Virus record (IMG/VR): IMGVR_UViG_3300021437_000034
Coordinates: 1-43,796 of that record
Origin: a virus
Direction: 5' to 3' (one strand)
Length of the DNA: 43,796 nucleotides
In this document: positions 23,425-32,252 of the stretch, piece after piece
Layout of the letters: every line of letters begins with the position of its first letter
Numbering within the stretch: the first letter of the stretch is position 1
Translations under genes and position numbers: made by a program
The notes under the pieces: generated by a model
Seen by the model: the letters and a program-made list of their open reading frames with translations, nothing else
The model's database searches: none
What the model was told of the DNA's origin: nothing

Positions 23425-23445
23425 GTGTTATCCTTTCCAGTCAAT

Positions 23446-24321
23446 TTATTTCACTCCAAGTTTAGAGATTAAGTTGAATTCTTTTTGTAATTGTTTCGCT
23501 TGTTTCAACTGCTCTGGTCGAATGCTGAGATTTTCTGAATGATCGTAGTATCCAGCCGTTTCAATATTAAGTTTAGACAAGCGTAGAAGCTTTATTTCAG
23601 ACTTTTTAAAAATGACTTCCAATGTAGAAGGTAAAGAGCAGTATGTAGATATGTTTTTTATTGCAATTTTGAATCCCTTTTTTGAAGTCTTTACGCCTTG
23701 GAAACCATGCATTTTGAAGGCATGGGTGAAAGGAATTGCATCTAAACAATGACAACCAAATCTTGCAAGTAAAGCGCCCAAGTCTTTACTTATTTGTCCC
23801 CTTTCAAGTAAAGTCATTTCACTGTAAAGCTCTTTTCGTACAGTTTTTTCAATGTACTTTACATAGCGTCTCTTTACGTCCCAAGACTTTCCATTGAGTT
23901 TTTCAGCGCATGATTTTTCAATATCAAGCAGTCTGTAAGGAAGATCTTTTAAAAAATCCTCAAAATCCCACGTTCGATACAGAGTGATTGAGTCTTTTTT
24001 TCCTTTATTATTTTTGTATACAAAAAGGACTTGTTTTTTTGATCCGAAGCCGTGATTTTCAGCGCAACCCGCATTTACATAGAGTGTTGGAGTCCATTTA
24101 GTTCCAGTCAACCAATACGCGGAAGAGCACTGAATCACTTTTTCAATAACTTGGACCACTGAAGAGACATTGTTTCGCCTACCATCCATTATGTCGATGT
24201 GTTCAAAAGATTTTATTTTTACAAGTATTTCCCTATTTTCCCTCGTGTCGTCATTCAAAAAAGAGTTAAACTTATTATTAATTTTTCGTAAATTGTTTCC
24301 GTTTAAAAATTGGTTTTTCAT
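23446..24321 (-). CDS. Unknown A+T-rich accessory protein (291 aa)
   Basis: A 291-residue, Lys/Asn-rich protein with AGGAG nine bases before the ATG. The fragments AYWLTGTKWTPTLYVNAGCAENHG and FGCHCLDAIPFTHAFKMHGFQGVKTSKKGF look like conserved cores with His and Cys residues. No membrane segment, no signal peptide, no motif I recognise. Its base composition is strongly A+T-rich, unlike the recombinase cassette next to it, which argues for separate acquisition. Position in the accessory block suggests a host-interaction or anti-phage role, but that is not demonstrated. Confidence 0.55.
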   Translation of the reverse strand: MKNQFLNGNNLRKINNKFNSFLNDDTRENREILVKIKSFEHIDIMDGRRNNVSSVVQVIEKVIQCSSAYWLTGTKWTPTLYVNAGCAENHGFGSKKQVLFVYKNNKGKKDSITLYRTWDFEDFLKDLPYRLLDIEKSCAEKLNGKSWDVKRRYVKYIEKTVRKELYSEMTLLERGQISKDLGALLARFGCHCLDAIPFTHAFKMHGFQGVKTSKKGFKIAIKNISTYCSLPSTLEVIFKKSEIKLLRLSKLNIETAGYYDHSENLSIRPEQLKQAKQLQKEFNLISKLGVK

Positions 24322-24363
24322 TTTTTTCTTCTCCTGTTTAGATGTGTTGGTTTCACTTCATAT

Positions 24364-24738
24364 TTAATTACGCGGAATATTTTTAAAAAGTAGTTCTTCT
24401 TCCAAGTTTATTTGGGTTTCAATTACTTTTGAAATGACAATGCTGATTGTTTCGATAAAAGGGATTTGTTCTTTTTTTGGAGTCCTATAGTCATGCTCAC
24501 CTTGGTATGAAATTTCAATGCGGTTATCATATATTTGAACGTCTGCCCCCACTGGTTTTTCCAGATTGAAGTAGTTTTTTTCAATAATTGATTTCAACTC
24601 TGGAAGTGTACTTGCCTTGAAGGATTGAATTTCACCGTGAAACTGAAAGGAATCAGGATCACATCCCTCATATTCATTTGTTTTTTCATTCAACCAGAGA
24701 TTTTCCGTGGCCATTGAGACACTTGCTTTATAATACAT
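24364..24738 (-). CDS. Unknown A+T-rich accessory protein (124 aa)
   Basis: A 124-residue protein starting at the ATG at 24738, behind a perfect AAAGGAG with 7-base spacing; the longer frame back to 24864 has no such site and is basic leader. The product starts MYYKASVSMATENLW and has the acidic-aromatic part DPDSFQFHGEIQSFKAS, with a beta pattern in the second half (VQIYDNRIEISYQGEHD). It is the first gene of the leftward accessory pair. No family recognised. Confidence 0.55.
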   Translation of the reverse strand: MYYKASVSMATENLWLNEKTNEYEGCDPDSFQFHGEIQSFKASTLPELKSIIEKNYFNLEKPVGADVQIYDNRIEISYQGEHDYRTPKKEQIPFIETISIVISKVIETQINLEEELLFKNIPRN

Positions 24739-24864
24739 ATTTTTTCTCCTTTGTTTTGAGTCCTTGGTCGGACTGTTAAATAATCTTCTCACAATACTCA
24801 TCGGAAGTAAAGAAAAAAACTTTACAAATATTTTCACTTTATTTTTCGTATCGGATCGGTACAC

Positions 24865-25250
24865 GCGCTCGAACTAATCAAAAAACTGTTTAGGCTCTGA
24901 GATCCTTTCTCAGCGCGGTTAAGCGACCATGCGAGCCCGCGCCCTAGAGCTTTTGAGAAACTCTATAGTATTAAGTATTGAAAAATTAATATGATTTAGG
25001 TCTAGTCCTTTCATTGAATGACTAAATATGATCTATAGAATATAAATCAATGATAGGGGGGATAGGGGGTAAGGTGGTTTCGGTGACGAATCCTATCGTT
25101 AGAGAAATTTAAAATTTTAAAAAAATTTTTTTAAAAAATGGCGTAGCAACCAAGGTCCAAAGGTCCCTCCCCACAAAGCCGCTCCGCATTCCAGTCAATA
25201 ACATAAATCTTTTGACTCTCCACAACATTACCAGTTCTAATCACCCTACT
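24865..25250. other. Non-coding region with inverted repeats and G-runs before the packaging genes
   Basis: A gap of nearly 390 bases without a supportable gene. It contains a perfect hairpin CTGAGA/TCTCAG (24897-24902 with 24908-24913), the pair GCGCGG (24913-24918) and CCGCGC (24937-24942), a G-rich run around 25056-25070, and a long A/T tract at 25108-25139. Position between the accessory genes and the terminase makes it a candidate for the packaging site, the attachment site or both. I see no tRNA-like segment that would fix an attachment core. Confidence 0.45.
25212..25241 (+). promoter_or_regulatory. Candidate promoter at the terminase start
   Basis: TTGACT (25212-25217), an 18-base spacer and TCTAAT (25236-25241) match the bacterial -35 and -10 consensus in five of six positions each. 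Transcription would begin about 7 bases later, at or next to the ATG at 25251. This makes a leaderless or nearly leaderless message likely if the promoter is used. Confidence 0.45.
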
Positions 25251-25847
25251 ATGCAACAAGTTCCATTGGTCGGTAGTCAAAACATAAATGCGAATCGAGA
25301 GTTAGCTTTAGGACTTTTGTCTGAGAAGATAAATGAGGTTTATTCCCAGGTTCCGGATGAGATAAAGGGGATGGATGAGCTTACATTACTAGAGCATTTT
25401 CGTGCAACCCCCAGTGATTACTTCTTGCGTCGAAGGCTTTGGGATTTGGTACCCACAGGTGTGCCGATAGATGTTACGGTACTTTGCGGCACTGAGTGTA
25501 CGAAGCAGAATTTTTATGCTTCCATTTTAACGAACCATTATCGGTTTGTGTGGATATTGACTCCGTGGAAGATGCACTCGATTCGGATTGAGGAAGCGTA
25601 TGAGGCTATGTTTGCCAAGATCCGCAACTATATTGCGACTGTGAAGATCAATGATGACAATGTGGGTGCGGTGGTGAAGCTTTACAATATGCTTGCGGAT
25701 AGGCATTTGGGTCCAGTGGTTAAGAATGTGAATGTGCGGGCGCATGTTCATAATACATCGGATGTTCCACAGAATCCTCTCCAGTTAGAGGAGGAGTTAA
25801 AGCGTCTTAAGCAAGCGGGTCCAGTGATAGATGTGAAGGCAGATTAG
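25251..25847 (+). CDS. Small terminase subunit candidate
   Basis: About 198 residues from the ATG at 25251. The middle part is helical (ELALGLLSEKINEVYSQV, then SDYFLRRRLWDLV), and the end is acidic with a Pro-rich step (DVPQNPLQLEEELKRLK). It lies directly before the large terminase (1 base between), which is the strongest argument for the small subunit; no clear HTH motif can be read. The ATG has no Shine-Dalgarno; a TTG at 25212 would add 13 residues but also lacks one. Expected role: recognition of the packaging site. Confidence 0.55.
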   Translation: MQQVPLVGSQNINANRELALGLLSEKINEVYSQVPDEIKGMDELTLLEHFRATPSDYFLRRRLWDLVPTGVPIDVTVLCGTECTKQNFYASILTNHYRFVWILTPWKMHSIRIEEAYEAMFAKIRNYIATVKINDDNVGAVVKLYNMLADRHLGPVVKNVNVRAHVHNTSDVPQNPLQLEEELKRLKQAGPVIDVKAD

Positions 25848-25848
25848 C

Positions 25849-27366
25849 GTGGAAAAAAATAGGAGTATGCAGATTCTCCAGGAGCGGCACAGGATCAAGG
25901 TGCTGGAAGCGGAGATTGCTTTAGAGAAGGCCAAGCAGAAGCTCCCCCACCTTTATCGGTATCCGTTTTACAAATGGTCGAGGGAGGTATTTGATTCTTC
26001 CAATCCCGAGATATTTTTAGTTGCTGCCAATCAGTTGGGGAAGAGCACCACGGCTATTCGGAAGAACATTCATTGGGCGACAGAGAAGGATTTGTGGCCG
26101 AAGCTTTGGCCAGGTCGGACGCCGAATTTATTTTGGTATTTTTATCCTAATTTTAACTTGGCCACTTCGGAGTTTGAGACGAAGTGGATGGAGTTTTTAC
26201 CGAAGGAGAGGGATTGTCCGAAGTATGGGTGGAAGGAGCAGTACACGAAGGGCTGGATAGACAAGATTGTGTTTAACTCAGGTGTGATCCTCCAGTTCAA
26301 GGCGTATTCGCAAAAGCTGATAGATATTCAGGCGGCCTCTGTGTATTCGTTGACTGCGGATGAGGAAATGCCTGTGAACCTTTTGCCGGAGTTAAAGGCG
26401 AGGCTGAATGCTACGGATGGGTACTTTATGATGGTGTTTACTGCGACTCTTGGTCAGCAGTACTGGAAGGACACCATGGAGCCTTCTAAGGGTGTGAAAG
26501 AGAATCATCCGACAGCTTTGAAGAAGTGTGTGAGCCTTTATGATTCCCAGGAGTATGAGGACGGGACGCCTAGCCCTTGGACTTTGGCAAAGATAAAAAG
26601 AGCGACAGACAATTGTCCAACACCAGCCGAGGTGCAGAGAAGGATCTTTGGCCGTTTTGTTCGGTCAGAGGGTTTAGCCTATGAGAGTTTCTCTGAGGAG
26701 AGGAACATGGTCGATCCGCATGAGCACTACAATGGGTGGAGTTATTATGGTGGTGTGGATCCAGGAAGTGGAGGTAAGTCTGGGCATCCAGCCGCGATGT
26801 TGCTTGTGGCTGTGAACAAAGACAACACTCAAGGTCGGGTGGTCAAAGCGTGGAGAGGAGACGGCATCCCCACCACTTCCCAGGACATTTTGGACAGGTA
26901 TCGGATAATGAAGCTTGGGAGAAATGTGCAGACGCAAGTGTATGACTATGCGGCCAAGGACTTTTTCATGGTGGCAAGTAGGCAGGGGGAGAACTTTATT
27001 CCCGCAGATAAGGCCAAAGATTCAGGGATTGCGCTGCTAAACACTTTGTTCAAAACGGGGATGTTAAAGATCCATAAAGGGGATTCGGAGCTAGATAAAC
27101 TTGTTTCAGAGCTAAACTCACTGTCTGCCTCCACAGATAAGCGCGAAGCCAAGGATGATCTTATTGACGCGCTTCGCTATGTTGTGAAATCTATACCGTG
27201 GGACTTTTCCAGTGTGGAGTTGCCGGAAGAATTGCAGTTGCCACCGAAGGAGATACCAAAAGCTCGTCCAGGGGATGAGAGGCGGGCGTTTTTCTTTGAG
27301 CGGGATGAGGTGGAGAACTCTGTCCAGGCTGAGATGGATGAGTGGAACGAGTTGATAGGGGGATGA
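25849..27366 (+). CDS. Terminase large subunit
   Basis: A 505-residue protein. ATPase: Walker A AANQLGKST (59-67), Walker B VYSLTADEE (165-173, Asp171 and Glu172), coupling motif VFTAT (196-200). Nuclease: VDPGSGG (Asp304), YDYAAKD (Asp366) and DDLIDALRYV (Asp436, Asp437, Asp440), the RNase-H-like acidic triad. It begins with GTG at 25849, with GAAGG 9 bases upstream; the ATG at 25867 has AGGAG only 1 base away and is less likely. Expected role: motor and nuclease of headful or site-specific packaging. The order TerL then portal two genes later is like P22-type phages. Confidence 0.95.
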   Translation: MEKNRSMQILQERHRIKVLEAEIALEKAKQKLPHLYRYPFYKWSREVFDSSNPEIFLVAANQLGKSTTAIRKNIHWATEKDLWPKLWPGRTPNLFWYFYPNFNLATSEFETKWMEFLPKERDCPKYGWKEQYTKGWIDKIVFNSGVILQFKAYSQKLIDIQAASVYSLTADEEMPVNLLPELKARLNATDGYFMMVFTATLGQQYWKDTMEPSKGVKENHPTALKKCVSLYDSQEYEDGTPSPWTLAKIKRATDNCPTPAEVQRRIFGRFVRSEGLAYESFSEERNMVDPHEHYNGWSYYGGVDPGSGGKSGHPAAMLLVAVNKDNTQGRVVKAWRGDGIPTTSQDILDRYRIMKLGRNVQTQVYDYAAKDFFMVASRQGENFIPADKAKDSGIALLNTLFKTGMLKIHKGDSELDKLVSELNSLSASTDKREAKDDLIDALRYVVKSIPWDFSSVELPEELQLPPKEIPKARPGDERRAFFFERDEVENSVQAEMDEWNELIGG

Positions 27367-27367
27367 T

Positions 27368-27703
27368 GTGGATAAAGCTGTAGAAAAGTCGCGGGAGATG
27401 AAAAACCTTGAGATTTTGTTCAAATTGTGCCGAAAATATGGAGTAATTGAGTTAAAACATGGCGATGTTCATGTCAATTTTGGGGAGGACCAGCCAGCAC
27501 TCCAAAAGCCTCGCAAGGCCGTGATTCGCGCGCAGGAGAAGGATGCCGAGCATACTTTTTTCCAAGAACAAGCAGACAGGGTACGGGATGAAATAGAAGT
27601 CTCCCACATTGAGGACCCTCTTGCTTATGAGGAAGCGATAGCGAAAGGGCTACTCACGGATGAGCAATCAGAACCAGAAGCAAACGACGAAACTGACAAT
27701 TGA
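27368..27703 (+). CDS. Small protein between terminase and portal
   Basis: A 111-residue charged protein starting with GTG right after the terminase stop. The N-terminal part NLEILFKLCRKYGVIELKHGDVHVNFG is a helix followed by two strands, a layout I associate with small proteins at this place in several podoviruses. The C-terminal half is acidic and probably disordered. Its 3' end overlaps the portal start by 44 bases. Function unknown; packaging accessory possible. Confidence 0.55.
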   Translation: MDKAVEKSREMKNLEILFKLCRKYGVIELKHGDVHVNFGEDQPALQKPRKAVIRAQEKDAEHTFFQEQADRVRDEIEVSHIEDPLAYEEAIAKGLLTDEQSEPEANDETDN

Positions 27704-29837
27704 GGATCTCAACAAGCTCTACAAAGAAGCAGACGCTATCGACAAAGAAGTGTTTGCAGATCAGAGATCCAATCTCCAGCTAGTCTCTGGTGAGCATTAC
27801 AACCGAAGAAACTCCATGTACTGGGATCGGGTGAGGGAATCAAAGAACCTGACCAATGACCAGAAAATGCGTCTGACAAAGAACCACATTTACAAAATCT
27901 CCAAAGTTCGAAAGAATATTATTCTCTCCCATGCCTCTGGTGTTCGCGTTCAGCCGAACAAAGATTCTGAGCTTCAGCATCAAAAAGCAGCAGAGTTAAA
28001 TCAAGCTGTGTGGGAATACGGAAAACTCAGGCAGAATATTCGTCGTAGAACCCATGAGTGGGTATCTGAGTATTTTGATGTGGGTGAGGTTTGTTGCAAG
28101 CTCTACTTTGACCCGAATGCGGGTAAATTTGTTGGGTATGAGCAAGCGGTGGATGAGCAGGGTCAGCCGATGGTTGATCCTCAGACTGGCCAACCTGCGG
28201 CTGGTGAGAAGGGTGTCTTTTCAGGGGACATCATCATAGAAAAAGTTTACGGGTTTAATTTATTACGTCATCCATCAGCAAAAACAATGGATGAGAGTCC
28301 GGTATTGATTATTAGAAAAACGGTGATTGTAGATGAACTCTCCAAATTAGTTGGAGAGGATGAAGAGAAGAAAAAGTTCATCGAAGCAACAAAAGATGAC
28401 ACCTATGTGATCTTTGATGCGCAGAAACAGAGCTATGACAGGGAGAAGGGTTTAGTTACTCTTCGTGAATATTACTACAAGCCCTGTCCAGAGTATCCAC
28501 AAGGGTACTTTTATATCACAACGGAGTCAGGTGTTTTGTGGCAAGGGGAGCTTCCGTTTGGAATTTTCCCAATTGTGTACGAAGGGCATGATGAAGTACC
28601 CACATCTCCAAGGCACAAATCTCCAATTAAGCAATTGCGACCCTACCAGATCGAGATAAATCGCGCAGCTAGTAAAGTAGCAGAGCACCACGTAACTTTG
28701 GGTGACGACAAGCTTGTTTTAATTAACGGATCAAAGGTTACCAAAGGGTCTGATTTCCCAGGTGTGCGCACGATGACAGTCACGGGCCAGGCACCAGTGG
28801 TGGTTCAAGGTCGAAGTGGTGAGCAGTATTTTCCATACATTGCCCAGCAGATTACAGAACTTTATCAAGTGGCCGATGTACCAGAGGAGCTGGAAGAGAA
28901 GCAGAACGGAGATCCTTGGGCTGAGTTGTTTAAAGCAGCAAGGCACAAGAAGAAGTTTATCATTGATTCGGAGAGGTTTGAGTTTTTCTTAAAGAAGGTG
29001 TGCGAGACGTACCTTGAGCTTGCAAAGAATTATTTTGATGAGTCGATGCTCATAAACGCAGTAGGTAAGTCAGAAATGATAAACATTGCTGAGTTTAAGA
29101 ACACAAAATCTTCAGAGATTACGATAAAAGTTGAGCCAATGAATGATGACATGGAGACGGTTATGGGGAAGCAGCTTATGCTGAATCACATTCTCCAGTA
29201 TTCTTCTGGTCAGCTTCAGCGTGAAGATATTGGTAAGCTAATTAGAATGATGCCTTATGCAAATTTGGAAAAATCTTTTGATGATTTCACTTTAGATTAT
29301 GACCGAGGGACCAATATGATTTTGGCTCTTGATCGAGGTGAGGCACCTGTTCCATACAAGTATGACAACGGTCCTTACATGATAAAGCGACTCACTCATA
29401 GAATGAGTCAGGGGGATTTCCTCCAGCTTCCACCAGAGATTCAGGCAAACTATGAGCAGACTGTGAGTTTATATGAGCAGCTCGAAGCGGAAAAGCAACG
29501 CCAACTACAGGCAGCCGAAGCCGATTTCATCCCTACAGGTGGGGCAAATATCAAAGTTGCCTGGTATGTCAAAGACCAAACTAATCCAGCTCGTTCTATC
29601 CAGGCAACCTTACCAGCTCAGGCTATTGAGTGGTTGGTGCAACGGCTTGAGGACCAGGGTTCTTCTCAGCAGACATTACTTGGAATAGGAAATGAGGGCG
29701 CTCTTTCAGAAATTGCGCAGAAGTTTAACCAAATGCAAGGACAACAAACCCAAGCAGGGATGCAGGGGAATCAACAATATATGCCTATGAGTCGGCAAGG
29801 AGCTGACCCTAGAATTACCGCAGGGGGAATCCAATGA
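27660..29837 (+). CDS. Portal protein, P22-like
   Basis: A 725-residue protein, the same size class as P22 portal. Typical parts: an N-terminal helical stem with NHIYKISKVRKNIILSHASG, wing residues around FVGYEQAVDEQGQ, the clip/stem region with PIKQLRPYQIEINRAASK, and a helical C-terminal barrel ending in a Gln/Gly-rich tail. The gene follows the terminase and precedes a scaffold-like gene with ATGA overlap. Expected role: dodecameric ring at the capsid vertex. Start at 27660 is the first ATG giving the full length. Confidence 0.86.
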   Translation: MSNQNQKQTTKLTIEDLNKLYKEADAIDKEVFADQRSNLQLVSGEHYNRRNSMYWDRVRESKNLTNDQKMRLTKNHIYKISKVRKNIILSHASGVRVQPNKDSELQHQKAAELNQAVWEYGKLRQNIRRRTHEWVSEYFDVGEVCCKLYFDPNAGKFVGYEQAVDEQGQPMVDPQTGQPAAGEKGVFSGDIIIEKVYGFNLLRHPSAKTMDESPVLIIRKTVIVDELSKLVGEDEEKKKFIEATKDDTYVIFDAQKQSYDREKGLVTLREYYYKPCPEYPQGYFYITTESGVLWQGELPFGIFPIVYEGHDEVPTSPRHKSPIKQLRPYQIEINRAASKVAEHHVTLGDDKLVLINGSKVTKGSDFPGVRTMTVTGQAPVVVQGRSGEQYFPYIAQQITELYQVADVPEELEEKQNGDPWAELFKAARHKKKFIIDSERFEFFLKKVCETYLELAKNYFDESMLINAVGKSEMINIAEFKNTKSSEITIKVEPMNDDMETVMGKQLMLNHILQYSSGQLQREDIGKLIRMMPYANLEKSFDDFTLDYDRGTNMILALDRGEAPVPYKYDNGPYMIKRLTHRMSQGDFLQLPPEIQANYEQTVSLYEQLEAEKQRQLQAAEADFIPTGGANIKVAWYVKDQTNPARSIQATLPAQAIEWLVQRLEDQGSSQQTLLGIGNEGALSEIAQKFNQMQGQQTQAGMQGNQQYMPMSRQGADPRITAGGIQ

Positions 29838-30889
29838 GTGAGGAATCAACTCAGAGTACCGCTTCGACTGGTAGCGAGAGTGCCGCAAGCACGTCTGCAA
29901 GTGTCGATACAAGTTCAACAACATCCAGTGCAGCAAGTACAATTACTGCACCAGCAAAAGCGGATGCAGCAATAGCAGCGCAAGCTAAAGTGGAAGGTGT
30001 GCAATCAGCCGTCACTCCTCCAGTGGTTCCAGCCACGAATGCGTACACACCGAACTTTAAGTACAAAGCGGTTGGTATAGAAAAAGAAATTGATCCTTTC
30101 TTCCATGCTCTTATTAAAGACGCAGACAGTGAGAAGAAAATTAAGGATGTGTTTTCTAAGGTAGATGCTTTTGATTTTGTCAAAGGTAAACTAGACACCA
30201 AAGAGAAGGACTTTTTATCTCTACAGAATGATTTCAACACTCAAGCTAAGATGGTAGAAAATGTCAGACAAGCTTACAGGAATAAGGATTTTGATTCTAT
30301 TTTCCGTACTGTAGGATTGAGTGACCATGAGATTATCCAATGGGCGGCGAAGAAAGTAGACTATCTTCAAATGCTCAATCAGCTTCCTCCAGAGCAGCAG
30401 CAAGCAATTAAGGCTCAGGAGCAAGCAGCAATTCAGAATCAGACGTATCAGGACCAACTTGCAACCATGCAACGGGAGCTTCAAGAGCAGAAGGTTCAAG
30501 CACGAACTTTTCAGCTAGAGCAGTCACTATCTCGCAAAGATGTGGCTTCGGCTGTTAGCTTTTGGGACACTCAAATGGGCAAGGAGGGTGCTTTTAAGGA
30601 TATGGTGATTGAGGAAGCGCAGCGCGAATGGTACTTGAACCAAGTTGATCTAACTCCAGAAGAAGCCATTTCTAGAGTTATGCAGAAGTTTGGTAAGTTC
30701 ATTGGTGCTCAGACCCAAGGCCCGCAAGGTGAGGGTATTGTGCCTCCAGCTCCAAATCAAACGGCACCGCAAATGCCGTCACAAAAGCCCGTGATACCTG
30801 TAGTCCCAGGCTCAAGCAAGACGCCTATTAAAAAGCAGTACAAGAGTATTGCTGACTTAAAGGCTCGTGCAAAAGAGCTTGAAGCATAA
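29834..30889 (+). CDS. Scaffolding protein candidate
   Basis: A 351-residue protein. The first 50 residues are almost only Ser, Thr and Ala (disordered). A helical middle follows (DSEKKIKDVFSKVDAFDF, then a long Gln/Glu coiled coil around 180-235), with a Pro-rich linker and a basic end (KKQYKSIADLKARAKELEA). Helical core with a short basic C terminus is the hallmark of P22-type scaffolds, where the basic end binds coat protein. Position directly before the capsid gene supports it. It overlaps the portal stop by ATGA. Confidence 0.75.
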   Translation: MSEESTQSTASTGSESAASTSASVDTSSTTSSAASTITAPAKADAAIAAQAKVEGVQSAVTPPVVPATNAYTPNFKYKAVGIEKEIDPFFHALIKDADSEKKIKDVFSKVDAFDFVKGKLDTKEKDFLSLQNDFNTQAKMVENVRQAYRNKDFDSIFRTVGLSDHEIIQWAAKKVDYLQMLNQLPPEQQQAIKAQEQAAIQNQTYQDQLATMQRELQEQKVQARTFQLEQSLSRKDVASAVSFWDTQMGKEGAFKDMVIEEAQREWYLNQVDLTPEEAISRVMQKFGKFIGAQTQGPQGEGIVPPAPNQTAPQMPSQKPVIPVVPGSSKTPIKKQYKSIADLKARAKELEA

Positions 30890-30916
30890 ACAACAAACTA
30901 AAAAAGGATTTTTACG

Positions 30917-32200
30917 ATGAGTACAAATAGAGATTTTCAAAACATGCTAAATGAGTATTTAGCGGTTGATTTGCTCAAAACTGAGCTAAAGCAACAAGAC
31001 TACGTTCTTTCTAAAGCAGAAATGGACGAAGGCGCTAAAGGGGGAACAATTCCTGTTCCATTCGAAGGTCAGTATGCTTCTTCTGTAGAGTTCGGACAAC
31101 TTGCAGATGACACTGACATTTCAAAATATAAATATGTCCGTGGAACACTTGCTCCTACTGTAGAAGCATGGGGTTCAATCATCTTCAACCATAGAGATTT
31201 GATGGAGCATGATGGAAAAGTGAATGAGAAATCATTCCTTAAGATCCTTCCAGGCCAAATCACTGACTTCGTTTCACACATGAAAATGCAGTTGTCTGTA
31301 AACATGTTGAACGGTCAGGCATTTGCAGCATTGACTGTGGATGGAAATGCTTCTGGTCAAATGGAAGTAAACCGTGTTGAGCGTTTTGCTTTGGACCAAA
31401 AGATTGTGTTGATGGATGGTAACACAGCAGCAGCTACATATTATGTAATTGGTGTTGATGTGAATGGTGGTACTTTGAAGAAAGGTCTAGTGACTGTATC
31501 TGCTACTCGTGGTGGTGCTGCTGCTGACATTTCTGCATATTCTGTAGCACAAGCTGCTAAAGTATATGCTCCAGGTGCAACTACTTCTTCTTTCACTTCT
31601 ATCAAGTCTCAGATTTTGTCTGCGGTAAACGGTGGACCTTCCACTTTGTTCGGACAAACTAAGACTGCATATCCTTATTTGCAATCAGTGCAAATTGACG
31701 GAAGTGCTGTAAGTGCAACAAACATCCTCCAAAAGATCTTCGACGGTGCGGCTCGTAGACAGCAGCTCGGTCGTGGTTCTGGCAACATGGAAGTAGTCAT
31801 GAGCTACAAGCACATGGGTACTGTCCTTGCATTGTTAGAGGTCGGTGGTGGATCTTTTGGTCAACCATACAAAGGTGCTTACAACGTGGTTCCTGGATCA
31901 CGCAAAGTTAGCCCTTACGGTTGGCAAACAGTTGAGATCGGTTCACCAAACGGTGACGTTCTCAAACTTGTTGCTATCCTTGATATGGATGACGACTGGA
32001 TGTGGTACGCTGATTGGGATTCTGTTAAGATTTTCTCAAACGGTGGATTGCAACGAAGAACTGCACCAGATGGTCTTCAGTTCTACCAAAAACGTGCGAC
32101 TTCAGGTTTTGTTTACATCCTGGATCACGTTCTTATCGGAGACATCGCTGTTCTTGCTCCATGGAAACATGGTATCATGCACAGCATTCCAAACTACTAA
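30917..32200 (+). CDS. Major capsid protein
   Basis: A 427-residue protein preceded by AAAAAGGA and followed at once by a strong terminator. Helical spine-like region around 95-130 (KILPGQITDFVSHMKMQL), P-domain and A-domain beta patterns, and a C-terminal segment (GFVYILDHVLIGDIAVLAPWKHG) fit an HK97-fold coat protein. The order portal, scaffold, capsid is the same as in P22-like phages. It differs from P22 coat in length but is within the usual range. Codon usage is even, as expected of the most abundant protein. No enzyme motif. Confidence 0.82.
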   Translation: MSTNRDFQNMLNEYLAVDLLKTELKQQDYVLSKAEMDEGAKGGTIPVPFEGQYASSVEFGQLADDTDISKYKYVRGTLAPTVEAWGSIIFNHRDLMEHDGKVNEKSFLKILPGQITDFVSHMKMQLSVNMLNGQAFAALTVDGNASGQMEVNRVERFALDQKIVLMDGNTAAATYYVIGVDVNGGTLKKGLVTVSATRGGAAADISAYSVAQAAKVYAPGATTSSFTSIKSQILSAVNGGPSTLFGQTKTAYPYLQSVQIDGSAVSATNILQKIFDGAARRQQLGRGSGNMEVVMSYKHMGTVLALLEVGGGSFGQPYKGAYNVVPGSRKVSPYGWQTVEIGSPNGDVLKLVAILDMDDDWMWYADWDSVKIFSNGGLQRRTAPDGLQFYQKRATSGFVYILDHVLIGDIAVLAPWKHGIMHSIPNY

Positions 32201-32210
32201 GAGTGGTTTT

Positions 32211-32240
32211 AGAGGGCGCGGGTTTTCCCGCGCTCTTTTT
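32211..32240 (+). terminator. Rho-independent terminator after the capsid gene
   Basis: A 12-base arm AGAGGGCGCGGG (32211-32222), loop TTTT and arm CCCGCGCTCTTT (32227-32238), with ten Watson-Crick and two G-U pairs, directly followed by T residues. It lies 11 bases after the capsid stop. It would set high head-gene and lower fibre-gene transcription. Confidence 0.88.
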
Positions 32241-32252
32241 GCGTGAGGGTTG

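Noticed and set aside
24739-24864. A longer start for the 124-residue gene (extra 42 residues)
   Set aside because: The added part is basic and leader-like, and has no ribosome site; a perfect AAAGGAG precedes the ATG at 24738.
25055-25078. G-quadruplex in the gene-free region
   Set aside because: Only two G-runs of three or more are clear; four are needed.
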